Source: CAG-390 sp964522215
GTDB lineage: Bacteria; Bacillota; Clostridia; Oscillospirales; CAG-272
Direction: 5' to 3'
Assembly: GCA_964522215.1 (NCBI GenBank)
Contig: CAZFVR010000002.1
Span: 83,073 to 147,072, forward strand
DNA: 64,000 nt
Under the pieces are notes generated by a model. The model saw only the letters and a list, made by a program, of their open reading frames with translations, was not told where the DNA came from and did not search any database. The translations under genes and the position numbers were made by a program. Below, piece after piece: positions 42,919-51,897 of this stretch; position 1 is the first letter of the stretch; the number at the start of each line of letters is the position of its first letter.

Positions 42919-44311
42919 GCGCAGGTTGGGCGGCGGTCGCCGCGAGGCCGAGCCGCGCCAGCTCAGGCGCTTGCGCATAAAGTTTATAATTGCGGCCATG
43001 TCAGCCGCCGCTATCGTGCTTGGCTCGGTGATAGGCTTTATAAACGTTCAAAACTATCTGCGCGTGGGGCGAGAGGCCGATCAAATGATAAGCTTTTTGG
43101 GAGAGAACGGCGGCAGATTTCCCGCAAAGCATGCAGATGAGCCGCACGATGAGCTTCGCGAGGAGCCGCCCATAGAGGAGCCGCCCATAGATGAGCCTCC
43201 GGATAATGAACTCTCCGAGGATGACCACGGTAAGCACGAAAGCTCGGGCGGCGCATGGCTCGGACAGGGTGGAGACATGCCGAGGGAGATGTCACCGGAG
43301 CTTCCCTTTGAAACAAGATTTTTTACCGTAACGCTGTCGGCGGCGGGGAATGTGATCAATATCGATACCGATAAGATCGCCGCAGTTGATGCCGATGAGG
43401 CAGGGCGTGCCGCTGTGCTTTTGGCGACTGATGGGCGGCGCGGCGGCTATTGGGGCGATTATCGCTGCGGCGCATTCGATACTGCGGATGGCGGCGTGAT
43501 GTATATCTTCCTTGATTGCGGGCGCGGCCTTGAGACCTTCCGTGTGTTCCTGCTCAGCAGTATCATCATAAGCTTGGCGGGGCTATTGGTCGTATTTTTC
43601 CTACTCGTTATATTCTCGGGTATGGTCATGCGCCCGTTTGCCGAGGTCTATCAAAAGCAGCGCCGCTTTGTTACCGATGCCAACCATGAGCTAAAGACCC
43701 CGCTCACCATCATCGGCGCGGCATGCGAGATCCTTGAATACAGCAACGAGGAGGAGCGCGGCGAGTGGATAGCCAGGATCGGCGAGCAGGTGAGCAGACT
43801 TTCGGAGCTGACGAACAAGCTGGTGTTCCTGTCAAAAATGGATGAGGGCGGCGAGCACGCGGTAATGACGGATTTTTCGCTCTCCGAGATAGCATCCGAG
43901 GCGGCGCGGCAATATTCCGCTCCCGCCGCGGCGAGGGGGCTGACGCTTTGCTGTGAGATAGAGAAAAATCTTACCTACTGCGGCGATATAGAACTTATCC
44001 GTGAGCTGTTTTCGATCCTGCTCGATAACGCCGTAAAATACTCGACACCCGGCGGGCAGATAACGCTGACCGTGGCGGCAAGCGGCAAGGGGCGTCGTAT
44101 TATCATAAAAAATCCCGCGGCGGAGCTGCCGCACGGCGATCTTTCAATGCTGTTTGAGCGTTTTTACCGCCCCGATTCCTCCCGCAACAGTGCGTGCGGC
44201 GGGCACGGAATAGGCCTTTCCGCAGCGCGGTCGATAGTTGAGATACACCGCGGCAGGATAACCGCCGCCTCACCGGACGGGGAGTGGGCGATCTTTACCG
44301 TCGTGCTGTGA
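42911..44311 (+). CDS. Sensor histidine kinase with short acidic Pro-rich sensor region
   Basis: The 466-residue protein has helices at about residues 22-46 and 215-240. The extracellular part between contains a low-complexity acidic repeat (EEPPIEEPPIDEPPDNE) and HGKHESSGG, unusual for a sensor. The cytoplasmic part has the H-box DANHELKTPLTIIGA, the N-box ELFSILLDNAVKYSTPGGQI and G-box region GGHGIGLSAARSIVEIHRG. It should phosphorylate the overlapping response regulator. The ATG at 42911 follows GGAGG. The stimulus is unknown. Confidence 0.93.
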   Translation: MCRRRLGGGRREAEPRQLRRLRIKFIIAAMSAAAIVLGSVIGFINVQNYLRVGREADQMISFLGENGGRFPAKHADEPHDELREEPPIEEPPIDEPPDNELSEDDHGKHESSGGAWLGQGGDMPREMSPELPFETRFFTVTLSAAGNVINIDTDKIAAVDADEAGRAAVLLATDGRRGGYWGDYRCGAFDTADGGVMYIFLDCGRGLETFRVFLLSSIIISLAGLLVVFFLLVIFSGMVMRPFAEVYQKQRRFVTDANHELKTPLTIIGAACEILEYSNEEERGEWIARIGEQVSRLSELTNKLVFLSKMDEGGEHAVMTDFSLSEIASEAARQYSAPAAARGLTLCCEIEKNLTYCGDIELIRELFSILLDNAVKYSTPGGQITLTVAASGKGRRIIIKNPAAELPHGDLSMLFERFYRPDSSRNSACGGHGIGLSAARSIVEIHRGRITAASPDGEWAIFTVVL

Positions 44312-44384
44312 CGGGCGATGTGCGCGGCTACGCGACGATGCGGCGGCGCGGATCGACACAAAAATGGATAATAGGAGGCATGTG

Positions 44385-45149
44385 GTGGATATTCAAAACC
44401 GCTTTGAGCGATACGAGCTTAAGTATCTCATGGATGTCGGGCAATATGAGGCCGTGCGGCGAGCAATGGACGGTCGCACGGTGGGGGATGAATACGGCAG
44501 GAGCACGGTGTGCAATATATATTACGACACACCGGATATGCAACTCATCCGCCGTTCGCTTGAAAAGCCGATATATAAAGAAAAGCTCCGCCTGCGGAGC
44601 TACGGTACGGCGCGGGATGACAGCCGTGTGTTCTTAGAGCTTAAAAAGAAATACAGATCTGTGGTCTACAAGCGGCGTGCGGCAATGCAACTTTGCGAGG
44701 CAGAGGCGTTTTTTACCGGTCCCGCTTTGGATACGCAGATAAAGCGCGAGCTGGCATATTTTATAGCAAAAATGTCACCGCTTGTCCCTGCTATGCTGAT
44801 TTCCTGTGAGAGGGAGGCCTACTTCGGCGCGGATGACAGAGATCTGCGCATAACCTTTGACCGCAATATCCTTTGGCGGGACAGCGAGATGGATCTGCGC
44901 TTGGGCGCGGGCGGCAGGGCAGTACTGGCGGGGGATGCGGTGCTGATGGAGATAAAGGTCGCGGGGGCGGTCCCTTTGTGGCTTTCGGGAGCGCTGGCGA
45001 GCGCGCGGATATATCCCACATCCTTTTCAAAATACGGTCGCGCATATTGCATTCGCATGGCCGAGCAACGCGGTGCGGGCGCGAATGTGAATACGAATGT
45101 GAATACGAATGTGAGTGCTAACTTCGGTGCGCGGTCTCATATCGGCTAA
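44385..45149 (+). CDS. VTC-domain protein (predicted polyphosphate polymerase)
   Basis: The roughly 254-residue protein is a VTC catalytic-domain relative. Basic and acidic tunnel residues are visible: FERYELKYLM, TVCNIYYDTPD, YKEKLRLRSYG, VFLELKKKYRSVVYKRR, IKRELAYF, LMEIKVAG. In yeast VTC4 such residues make a tunnel in which ATP is polymerised to polyphosphate; activity here is inferred. The ATG at 44364 precedes AGGAGG (44373-44378), whereas GTG at 44385 is six bases after it; GTG at 44382 is also possible. The C-terminus carries a degenerate NVNT repeat. It is followed 34 bases later by the DUF4956 gene. Confidence 0.85.
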   Translation: MDIQNRFERYELKYLMDVGQYEAVRRAMDGRTVGDEYGRSTVCNIYYDTPDMQLIRRSLEKPIYKEKLRLRSYGTARDDSRVFLELKKKYRSVVYKRRAAMQLCEAEAFFTGPALDTQIKRELAYFIAKMSPLVPAMLISCEREAYFGADDRDLRITFDRNILWRDSEMDLRLGAGGRAVLAGDAVLMEIKVAGAVPLWLSGALASARIYPTSFSKYGRAYCIRMAEQRGAGANVNTNVNTNVSANFGARSHIG

Positions 45150-45183
45150 AGAAAAATGAAATCAAGATCAAGGAGCATCTGTA

Positions 45184-45870
45184 ATGAATAATTTATTTGA
45201 CAGCATATTGATGGGGGCGGGGCAGTCTACCATTGCCGTTTCCGACTTTATTTGGTGCATTGCAGCCGCGTTGGCGGCGGGCTTGATGTACGCCGTGGCG
45301 TACTCTGTAAAAAATCGCGCGGGCAGGAGCTTTCGCACCGCGCTTATATTGCTCCCCGCGGTGGTGGCAGTCGTTATCATGATGGTAAACGGCAATATCG
45401 GCATCGGTGTTGCAACGGCGGGCGCGTTTTCGCTCGTGCGCTTCCGCTCGGCGCAGGGAAGTGCCAAGGAGATAAGCCTTATATTTATGTCTATGTGCTC
45501 CGGGCTGATAGCAGGGGTGGGGTATCTTGCATATTCCATACTTTTTACCGCAATAATGTGTGTGGGAGTCATCACCTGCAATCTTGTCTCTGCCGCAGGA
45601 CGGCGGCGGGATCTTTCCCGCACGCTTAAGCTCACGGTACCGGAGGATCTTGACTACACGGGCGCGTTTGATGATATCTTTGCCGACTTTACTACTACCT
45701 GTGAGCCGTGCGGGGTCAAGACCTCAAATATGGGCAGCCTTTTTAAGCTGACATATCGTGTGGTGCTTAAAAAGGAAAGCTCCGAAAAGGATTTTATAGA
45801 TAGCTTGCGGGTGCGCAATGGGAATCTTGAGATATCCCTTTTAAAAACGGAGGAAAACGATGAGCTGTAA
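45184..45870 (+). CDS. DUF4956 membrane protein
   Basis: The 228-residue protein has about four helices (around residues 22-44, 53-68, 72-85 and 105-130) followed by a cytoplasmic C-terminal domain. The block GIGVATAGAFSLVRFRSAQG is the DUF4956 hallmark, and SAKEISLIFMSMCSGLIAGV follows. No biochemical role is known to me. DUF4956 genes often lie next to VTC-domain genes and surface-protein genes, as here. GATCAAGGAG precedes the ATG. The stop overlaps the next gene by 11 bases, implying coupled translation. Confidence 0.9.
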   Translation: MNNLFDSILMGAGQSTIAVSDFIWCIAAALAAGLMYAVAYSVKNRAGRSFRTALILLPAVVAVVIMMVNGNIGIGVATAGAFSLVRFRSAQGSAKEISLIFMSMCSGLIAGVGYLAYSILFTAIMCVGVITCNLVSAAGRRRDLSRTLKLTVPEDLDYTGAFDDIFADFTTTCEPCGVKTSNMGSLFKLTYRVVLKKESSEKDFIDSLRVRNGNLEISLLKTEENDEL

Positions 45871-48187
45871 ACCCCAAAAAGTAACGAATGATGAGGATGA
45901 GGCCAAGCGCCAAGGGCGCTTGGCGGGCAAGCCTTGCGGGTTTGGCGCTCGCACTGTTGCGGGCATCCTTTGCGCGGCACTGGCCCTAAGCCTTACAGGC
46001 TGTCGCCGCGGCGATCGACCCGGGGAGGGGACGACTGCTCCGATCGACGGTGGGGGTGCCGCCACGGCGGGCTGGGAGCCGCAGGAGACGGCCGAACAGG
46101 TAGATATGTCGGGCCGCCGCGCTGTAGAGAAGCCCACGGCTGTTAATGCCACGCTTAAATACACAGGCGGCGAGCTTAAATTTTTGCCGAGCGGGTTTGA
46201 CGGCGAGCTGATGGAGATAGAGGGCGCTGTCGGACGTGAGGTGGGTGAGTACACCGCCACTGTGTCGCTTAAGGATACCAAGGGCTGTGCATGGGCAGAT
46301 TCAACCATCGCGCCGATAGTATTTGCATGGGCGATACGTGAGGATGGCCTCTCCTATCAGGTCACGCTCTCGGGGTCGGTGCTGCACATCACTCACCCGG
46401 AGGGTGCGGTCTCCTATTCGGCGGATATCACGATGCCCGCCGGTGGGGAATATTCTCTGGATCAGGCAAGCGGCGCGCTTACGCTCAGCTACCCCGGCGC
46501 ATCCGCCGAGGATGTGACATGGGTGCTTGAGGGCAGCTATGGCGGATCCTTGCTGTTTGATGCGGGGGAGGATAATGATATCCTTATCGAGCTTGCGGGC
46601 TTTAGCATGGATTCGGCACGCGAATGCCCGATATATATCCAAAACGCGGCAAGTGCCGATATCTCCGCAAAAAAGAATACCGAAAACAGCATCCGCGATA
46701 CCCGCGCGGCGGTAGAGGAACGCAAGGGGGCGGTATATTCCGTGTGCGATCTAAAGCTCAAGGGCGCGGGAGTTTTGAATGTGGTGTCGGATAACAACAA
46801 CGGCATCCACTCAAAGGATGACCTCGTGCTTCAAAAGCTCACCCTGCGCGTCAGCTCGGTTGACAACGCGCTAAAGGGAAATGACGGTGTGATCATCGAT
46901 TCCGGCGAGCTGACCCTCATCTCGCGCGGCGGGGACGGTATCAAGACCTCCATCAGCTCGCTCTCGTCCAAGGGCAAGCAAAAGGGTAGCGTTGAGATAA
47001 ATGACGGCAATGTTGCAATATACGCCGCTCTCGATGGGATAGATGCCGCGTTTGATGTTTATATAAACGGCGGCAGTGTGGATATCTATACCGATAGATA
47101 TTCCTCCTATTCTGAGGGGATCGCAACAGACGGTAACACCCAAATGCCGGGCGATATGCCGGGCGATATGCCGGGCGACATGCCGGGCGACATGCCGGGC
47201 GATATGCCGGGAGGTATGCCGGGAGGTATGCCGGGCGGGCGACCGGATGCGGCGCCGGGTGAGCGCCCAAGCGGTGGCTATGGTGACGGTGCCGTTGGTA
47301 TGAGCAGCCGTCCCGGCGGTAAGGGCGATGGTCGTGATGACGGCAAAGGCGGCGGTGGTCGCCCCGGCGGCATGGGCGGCATGGGGGACGGCAACAGCGA
47401 TAAGTCGGATGTTTCAACCAAAGGCATCAAGGCCGCAAACGAGATAGTTATAAGTGACGGCAGTATTAATATCACCTCCTACGATGACTCACTGCACGCA
47501 AACAATGACGGTACTATTGAGAGCGGTGTAGTGCCGCTTGGTAACGTTACCATCGTCGGCGGTCGGCTCACATTGGCATCAAATGACGATGCCATTCATG
47601 CCGACGGAACGGCAACGGTCAGCGGAGGCGAGCTGTCTATCCCCAAAAGCTACGAGGGGATAGAGGGTAATAACGTGGTGATATCCGGCGGTGATATTTC
47701 AGTGGTGTCAAGCGATGATGGTATCAACGGCACCGCTACCTCCGGCACGGCTATCAAGATCTCCGGCGGCAGGATCTATGTCATGGCCGGCGGAGATGGT
47801 GTGGACTCAAACAGTCGCACCTCCTACAGCGGTATCGTCTTCTCCGGTGGGCGCTCGGTGATCGTCTCGGTCGGTCGCGCGGATTCTTCCATCGATACCG
47901 AAAACGGCTACACCTTCAGCGGCGGATATGTTCTCGGCATCGGTATGTCGGGCGGCATGGGCAGTGAATCCGCAAACTGCAAAAACTTCTCGTCTGTCGG
48001 CAAAAAGGCTACCGTGAGCCTGCAAAAGAACAACATCCTGACCGCAGACGGCATAGTGTCGGTAAGAATGCCGTCGAGCATGAACGCCCTGGTCGTTCTG
48101 CTGGGCGATACCTCAGCCGCCATCACCTCCGGCACATCATCGGTGGGCACGTCATTTGACCAAAACGGCGTTGCGTGGATGAAGTGA
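45860..48187 (+). CDS. Cthe_2159-like carbohydrate-binding lipoprotein
   Basis: The 775-residue protein has a lipoprotein signal ending LALSLTGC (Cys48), so it should be tethered to the outer face of the membrane. Its body is a repetitive parallel-beta-helix-like region with many GGDGI/NGI/DDGING turns (DNALKGNDGVIIDSGELTLI, SNDDAIHADGTATVSGGELS, SGGRIYVMAGGDGVDSNSRT), as in Cthe_2159 proteins, which bind acidic polysaccharides through calcium-rich turns. A central MPGD/MPGG repeat (47144-47239) and a Gly-rich run split the helix. Its gene overlaps DUF4956 and is the last of the cassette. GGAGG precedes the ATG. Confidence 0.88.
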   Translation: MSCKPQKVTNDEDEAKRQGRLAGKPCGFGARTVAGILCAALALSLTGCRRGDRPGEGTTAPIDGGGAATAGWEPQETAEQVDMSGRRAVEKPTAVNATLKYTGGELKFLPSGFDGELMEIEGAVGREVGEYTATVSLKDTKGCAWADSTIAPIVFAWAIREDGLSYQVTLSGSVLHITHPEGAVSYSADITMPAGGEYSLDQASGALTLSYPGASAEDVTWVLEGSYGGSLLFDAGEDNDILIELAGFSMDSARECPIYIQNAASADISAKKNTENSIRDTRAAVEERKGAVYSVCDLKLKGAGVLNVVSDNNNGIHSKDDLVLQKLTLRVSSVDNALKGNDGVIIDSGELTLISRGGDGIKTSISSLSSKGKQKGSVEINDGNVAIYAALDGIDAAFDVYINGGSVDIYTDRYSSYSEGIATDGNTQMPGDMPGDMPGDMPGDMPGDMPGGMPGGMPGGRPDAAPGERPSGGYGDGAVGMSSRPGGKGDGRDDGKGGGGRPGGMGGMGDGNSDKSDVSTKGIKAANEIVISDGSINITSYDDSLHANNDGTIESGVVPLGNVTIVGGRLTLASNDDAIHADGTATVSGGELSIPKSYEGIEGNNVVISGGDISVVSSDDGINGTATSGTAIKISGGRIYVMAGGDGVDSNSRTSYSGIVFSGGRSVIVSVGRADSSIDTENGYTFSGGYVLGIGMSGGMGSESANCKNFSSVGKKATVSLQKNNILTADGIVSVRMPSSMNALVVLLGDTSAAITSGTSSVGTSFDQNGVAWMK
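47144..47239 (+). repeat. Eight 12-bp tandem repeats (MPGD/MPGG)
   Basis: Eight in-frame copies of ATGCCGGGCGAT or a close variant encode five MPGD and three MPGG units inside the lipoprotein gene. Copies differ mainly at the third base of the last codons, which suggests active slippage. Confidence 0.9.
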
Positions 48188-48213
48188 GCGGCAGCTGAAT
48201 TTTTAAATAAAAC

Positions 48214-48247
48214 GGTCGGGGCGAGCGGTCGCCCCGACCATCTTTTT
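48214..48247 (+). terminator. Terminator of the VTC cassette
   Basis: GGTCGGGGCGA (48214-48224) and TCGCCCCGACC (48229-48239) enclose GCGG, followed by ATCTTTTT. Confidence 0.9.
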
Positions 48248-48330
48248 GCCCTGCTAAAATTTTCTTTACATAAAAACTTCCTTGTTGCAAAGACTAAAAG
48301 TATAAAACCGATAATAAAGGAGTTTTATAT

Positions 48331-48882
48331 ATGAAAGCAACAGGAATAGTCAGGAGGATAGACGACCTCGGTCGTGTAGTCATTCCAAAAGAGATAAGGC
48401 GCACCATGCGGATACGAGAGGGCGACCCGCTTGAGATATACACCGACAGGGACGGCGAGGTAATATTCAAAAAATATTCACCAATAGGCGAGCTTAATGC
48501 GTTTGCGGCGCAATACGCCGACACGCTTCACAAGATCGGCGAACTGGCGGTCATCATATGTGATCGCGATGCCATCATTGCCGCGGCGGGAATACCGCGG
48601 CGCGACCATGCCGAAAAACAGCTCTCGGAGGAGCTGGACGGGGTGATCGATTCCCGCACGCTTTACGTGTGGCGGGAGGGCGAGCAGCGCCTCTCGCCCA
48701 TGCGGGACAGCACGGGATATTATATCAGCTGTGCCATGCCTATAATCAGTGATGGCGATCTTGTGGGCTGTGTGGCCTCTGTGTTGCCCGCAGAGGCTCA
48801 AAGAGGCAGCACGCCCATAGATGCCGAGGCAAAGCTTATCGAGACCGCGGCAGGCTTTCTCGGCCGTCAGCTTGAGGGGTGA
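48331..48882 (+). CDS. spoVT: Stage V sporulation protein T (AbrB-like regulator)
   Basis: The 183-residue protein starts MKATGIVRRIDDLGRVVIPK, the SpoVT/AbrB swapped-hairpin DNA-binding domain, continuing EIRRTMRIREGDPLEIYTD. The C-terminal half is a GAF-like domain (ICDRDAIIAAAGIPRRDHAE, CVASVLPAEAQ). SpoVT controls late forespore genes under sigma-G, so its presence implies a sporulating lineage. AAAGGAG precedes the ATG. No convincing sigma-G promoter could be picked out by eye. Confidence 0.95.
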   Translation: MKATGIVRRIDDLGRVVIPKEIRRTMRIREGDPLEIYTDRDGEVIFKKYSPIGELNAFAAQYADTLHKIGELAVIICDRDAIIAAAGIPRRDHAEKQLSEELDGVIDSRTLYVWREGEQRLSPMRDSTGYYISCAMPIISDGDLVGCVASVLPAEAQRGSTPIDAEAKLIETAAGFLGRQLEG

Positions 48883-48900
48883 GCTGTCAAACACAAATAA

Positions 48901-48946
48901 AAGCACCGACCGTCGGGCAGTTGCCCAACGGTCGGTGCTTATTTTA
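48901..48946. terminator. Bidirectional terminator between spoVT and murA
   Basis: AAGCACCGACCGT (48901-48913) pairs with ACGGTCGGTGCTT (48928-48940), with T-rich ends on both sides. Confidence 0.87.
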
Positions 48947-48963
48947 TAATGATCGATATTTGA

Positions 48964-50253
48964 TCAGTTGGCTTTTTCCATTGCAGGGTCGGGGATGCTC
49001 AGCATGGAGATGTCAGCGCCGACACCGCGCAGTTTGCCAACGATGTTATCATAGCCCCGCTCTATATATTCGATGTGGGATATCTCCGTTTTGCCCTCGG
49101 CGGCAAGTCCCGCTATAACGAGTGCTGCTCCGCCGCGCAGGTCCGGAGCATTCACGGGTGCGCCTGTCAGTCTGTCCCTGCCGACAATCGTTGCGTTTCG
49201 ACCGTCAACCGATATATCGGCGTTCATTTTTGCAAGCTCGTCAACATATTTAAATCTGCTCTCAAATACGCCCTCGGTGATTATCGATGTCCCCTCAGCC
49301 ATTGCAAGCAGTGCGCTGAACTGCGGGTGCATATCGGTGGGGAAGCCGGGGTAAAAATAGGTCTTTATATTCGCATGGCGCAAAGCACCCATGCGGCTGA
49401 CTACAATGCTGTCGTCGCATTCGTCTACCGAAACGCCCATCTCCTGCAGCTTTGCCGTCACGGTTTCCATATGCTTGGGAATGACTCCGCGCAGTGTCAC
49501 ACGTCCGCCCGCGGCGGCCGCGGCGACCATGTATGTGCCGGCCTCTATCATATCCGGCACGATCGTATAGTTACAGCCGTGCAGACGTTCCACGCCCTGT
49601 ATCTTTATAAAGGATGTGCCGGCGCCGGATATACGAGCGCCGCACATGTTAAGGAAGTTTGCAAGATCCACTATATGCGGCTCACGCGCGGCGTTATCGA
49701 TCGAGGTCTTGCCGGGCGTGGTAACGGCGGCAAGGATGACGTTTATGGTAGCTCCGACGCTTGCGATATCAAAGTAAACCGATGCACCGCAAAGTCCGCT
49801 CGGCGCGGCCTTAACGTGGTTACAGCCGCCATCTATCGTCATTGTGGCACCAAGCGCTTCAAAGCCCTTTTTGTGCTGATCGATGGGGCGAGTGCCAAAG
49901 TCGCATCCGCCGGAAAAACCGACCCGCGCCTCGCCAAAGCGGCCGAGCTCCGCACCAAGGAGATATGTTGAGCCGCGAAGCTTGGAAACAAGCTCTACCG
50001 GGGATGTGCCGCCCACAAGATGAGTGGTATCTATCTCTACCGTGGTCCTGTTAAGCATCTTGACCGATGCGCCCATGGCGCCGAGTATGCGCAGGGAGAT
50101 CGCCACATCGCTGACCTCGGGCAGGTTTTCAATAACACAGCGATCCTTGGTCAGTATGCTTGCAAAAATTATCGGCAGAGCGGCGTTTTTCATTCCGCTG
50201 ACCGTTATGTCACCAAAAAGGGGGCGTCCCCCATTGATAATGATCTTGTTCAT
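48964..50253 (-). CDS. murA: UDP-N-acetylglucosamine 1-carboxyvinyltransferase
   Basis: The 429-residue enzyme adds enolpyruvate from PEP to UDP-GlcNAc, the first committed step of peptidoglycan synthesis. Seen are SGMKNAALPIIFASIL near the start, the catalytic cysteine loop SGGCDFGTRPIDQHKKGFEA, PDMIEAGTYMVAAAAAGG and TDMHPQFSALLAMAEG. The Cys is present, so fosfomycin should act on it. The ATG at 50253 has AAAGG upstream; a -10-like TATAAT lies at 50417-50422 without a clear -35. The stretch 50254-50607 otherwise holds only A/G-rich sequence and no gene. Confidence 0.96.
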   Translation of the reverse strand: MNKIIINGGRPLFGDITVSGMKNAALPIIFASILTKDRCVIENLPEVSDVAISLRILGAMGASVKMLNRTTVEIDTTHLVGGTSPVELVSKLRGSTYLLGAELGRFGEARVGFSGGCDFGTRPIDQHKKGFEALGATMTIDGGCNHVKAAPSGLCGASVYFDIASVGATINVILAAVTTPGKTSIDNAAREPHIVDLANFLNMCGARISGAGTSFIKIQGVERLHGCNYTIVPDMIEAGTYMVAAAAAGGRVTLRGVIPKHMETVTAKLQEMGVSVDECDDSIVVSRMGALRHANIKTYFYPGFPTDMHPQFSALLAMAEGTSIITEGVFESRFKYVDELAKMNADISVDGRNATIVGRDRLTGAPVNAPDLRGGAALVIAGLAAEGKTEISHIEYIERGYDNIVGKLRGVGADISMLSIPDPAMEKAN

Positions 50254-50607
50254 GTTGATGCCTTTCTGAAAATAAAAGGTAATGCCGCACCGCCGCCGCG
50301 GTGCGCGTCGTACAGCCCGATACTGCGTGGCGAGCACGGCGGCATCGAGCGGGTGTATGTTTGCTTTTCGATATATAGTATGGCTCTCTCGGAGCACAGT
50401 AATTCTATTCTATTTAATTATACCATACATTAAGAAAAAAGAAAAGAGGGGGAAAAGAAAAAAATCTCAAATATCTTTTAAAAAGATAAAATATTTTCCC
50501 TCCCGCTCTTACTTTGCATCGGATCGGGCGACCGGCTATCAATAAAAGGCGTGAGGTGCCATTAATTGAAAAAATGTAATAAATGGCCACGCCCGCCCGT
50601 TTGCATA

Positions 50608-51873
50608 TTATTCACCACGGCGGAAATATGCCACACAAAGATCCACAACCAATCCGTAACTGCGTGAGCCGACCGTTCCCTGCATCTGCAGGTAGGTGTC
50701 GTTTACCTTTTCGGATACCGTTGCGGCGGGGTTTTCGCGGTACTTATCAAAAAATCTTGAGTAAGCGGTCATTTCCTCGCGCACGTGCTTATCAAGCGAG
50801 GAGTACACCGCGCTGTAGTAGCTTTTGTTTGCGGAGTAGAGGGAGGATGCCACATATTCATAGACCTCAAGATATCCGCTGTAGCGGATATAAGGATCAT
50901 CGGATGCCGTGCACACCAAAAAAGCAACAAAGTTGGCCTCATCTTCACGCGCGATACCGCGCTGATGCGCCATCTCATGCGCCGCGGTGTAGGGGATGGT
51001 GTAATCGGGAAAGTTAACGTTTATATTTGCCTCACCGGTAAAATAGGTGTAAACGCCGGAGATGTGCGTGTATGTCCATGGTTCGCTCAGCATCACGGGC
51101 TTGACGCGCGAGGTGAGCCGCGGGATAAAATCATATTTATCGCAAACGCTGTCATAGGCCGAAACAAGGCGGCGGCTGAGCTCATCATAGCTGTAGGGCA
51201 TAACAGATCGATCCGTCACGCAAAAGCTTACATTTTTCGCCTCCTCGTTTACATGCGCGGCAAGTATCGCCGCTGTCATATAAAGCTCCTCCGGGGAAAC
51301 ATCCGAGCGGTCAATTCCCAGCTTTTTATCTATCGTACTGCCAAAGTAGCCTGCACCAAAGCTCCAAATAAAGGTGGTAAACAGCAATGATACCACCGAT
51401 ATGAGCGAGCCGAGGTATATAAAGGCCGAGCGCCAGCTGTCGGCATAGCGGCGGCAGGCAAGCACCACCATAAACACCGCGACGATCGGCAAAAAGATGA
51501 CCAGCGCCTCGCCGAGTGAAAATGGCAGGATGGCGGTCAGGTGAGCGAGCGCCCCGCGCACCACCGCGCCGATGTAGCGGTTAAAAAAGTCGGCAAAGGC
51601 GGGTGAGAGGCGCGCGACTGTATAGATCACGAGAGAGGCCGCCGCCAGCGCGTATAGAGCTATCGCAAAGCGGGGCAGGCGGCGCGGTGCGGCATTGCCT
51701 GCGGCGGTGAGTTCGGGTACACCCTCGCCCCCTGCCTTTGCGGTGTCGGGCGGGAGTTCGGGCGTGATGTCGGACGCTGTTTTCGCGTCTGTTGCATCGG
51801 ACGCGGATGGTGTCTGCGTGTTTTTATTCTCAATATCCTTGATATTTTCGTTTTGCGCGGAGTCTTGCATCAT
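50608..51873 (-). CDS. DUF3810 membrane metallopeptidase-like protein
   Basis: The 421-residue protein has an acidic, Thr/Ala-rich N-terminus (about 65 residues), then three hydrophobic helices (about 70-90, 110-138 and 150-172), and a large C-terminal domain outside the membrane or in the cytoplasm. This contains a gluzincin-type HEMAHQRG (HExxH) with EDEANFVAFLVC downstream giving a third ligand. These fit DUF3810. Substrate and function are unknown. The gene lies with an RluA-type synthase on the minus strand, 24 bases apart, as a likely operon with it. Confidence 0.85.
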   Translation of the reverse strand: MMQDSAQNENIKDIENKNTQTPSASDATDAKTASDITPELPPDTAKAGGEGVPELTAAGNAAPRRLPRFAIALYALAAASLVIYTVARLSPAFADFFNRYIGAVVRGALAHLTAILPFSLGEALVIFLPIVAVFMVVLACRRYADSWRSAFIYLGSLISVVSLLFTTFIWSFGAGYFGSTIDKKLGIDRSDVSPEELYMTAAILAAHVNEEAKNVSFCVTDRSVMPYSYDELSRRLVSAYDSVCDKYDFIPRLTSRVKPVMLSEPWTYTHISGVYTYFTGEANINVNFPDYTIPYTAAHEMAHQRGIAREDEANFVAFLVCTASDDPYIRYSGYLEVYEYVASSLYSANKSYYSAVYSSLDKHVREEMTAYSRFFDKYRENPAATVSEKVNDTYLQMQGTVGSRSYGLVVDLCVAYFRRGE

Positions 51874-51897
51874 TTAAGCCACGCTCCTTTTGTTTTT

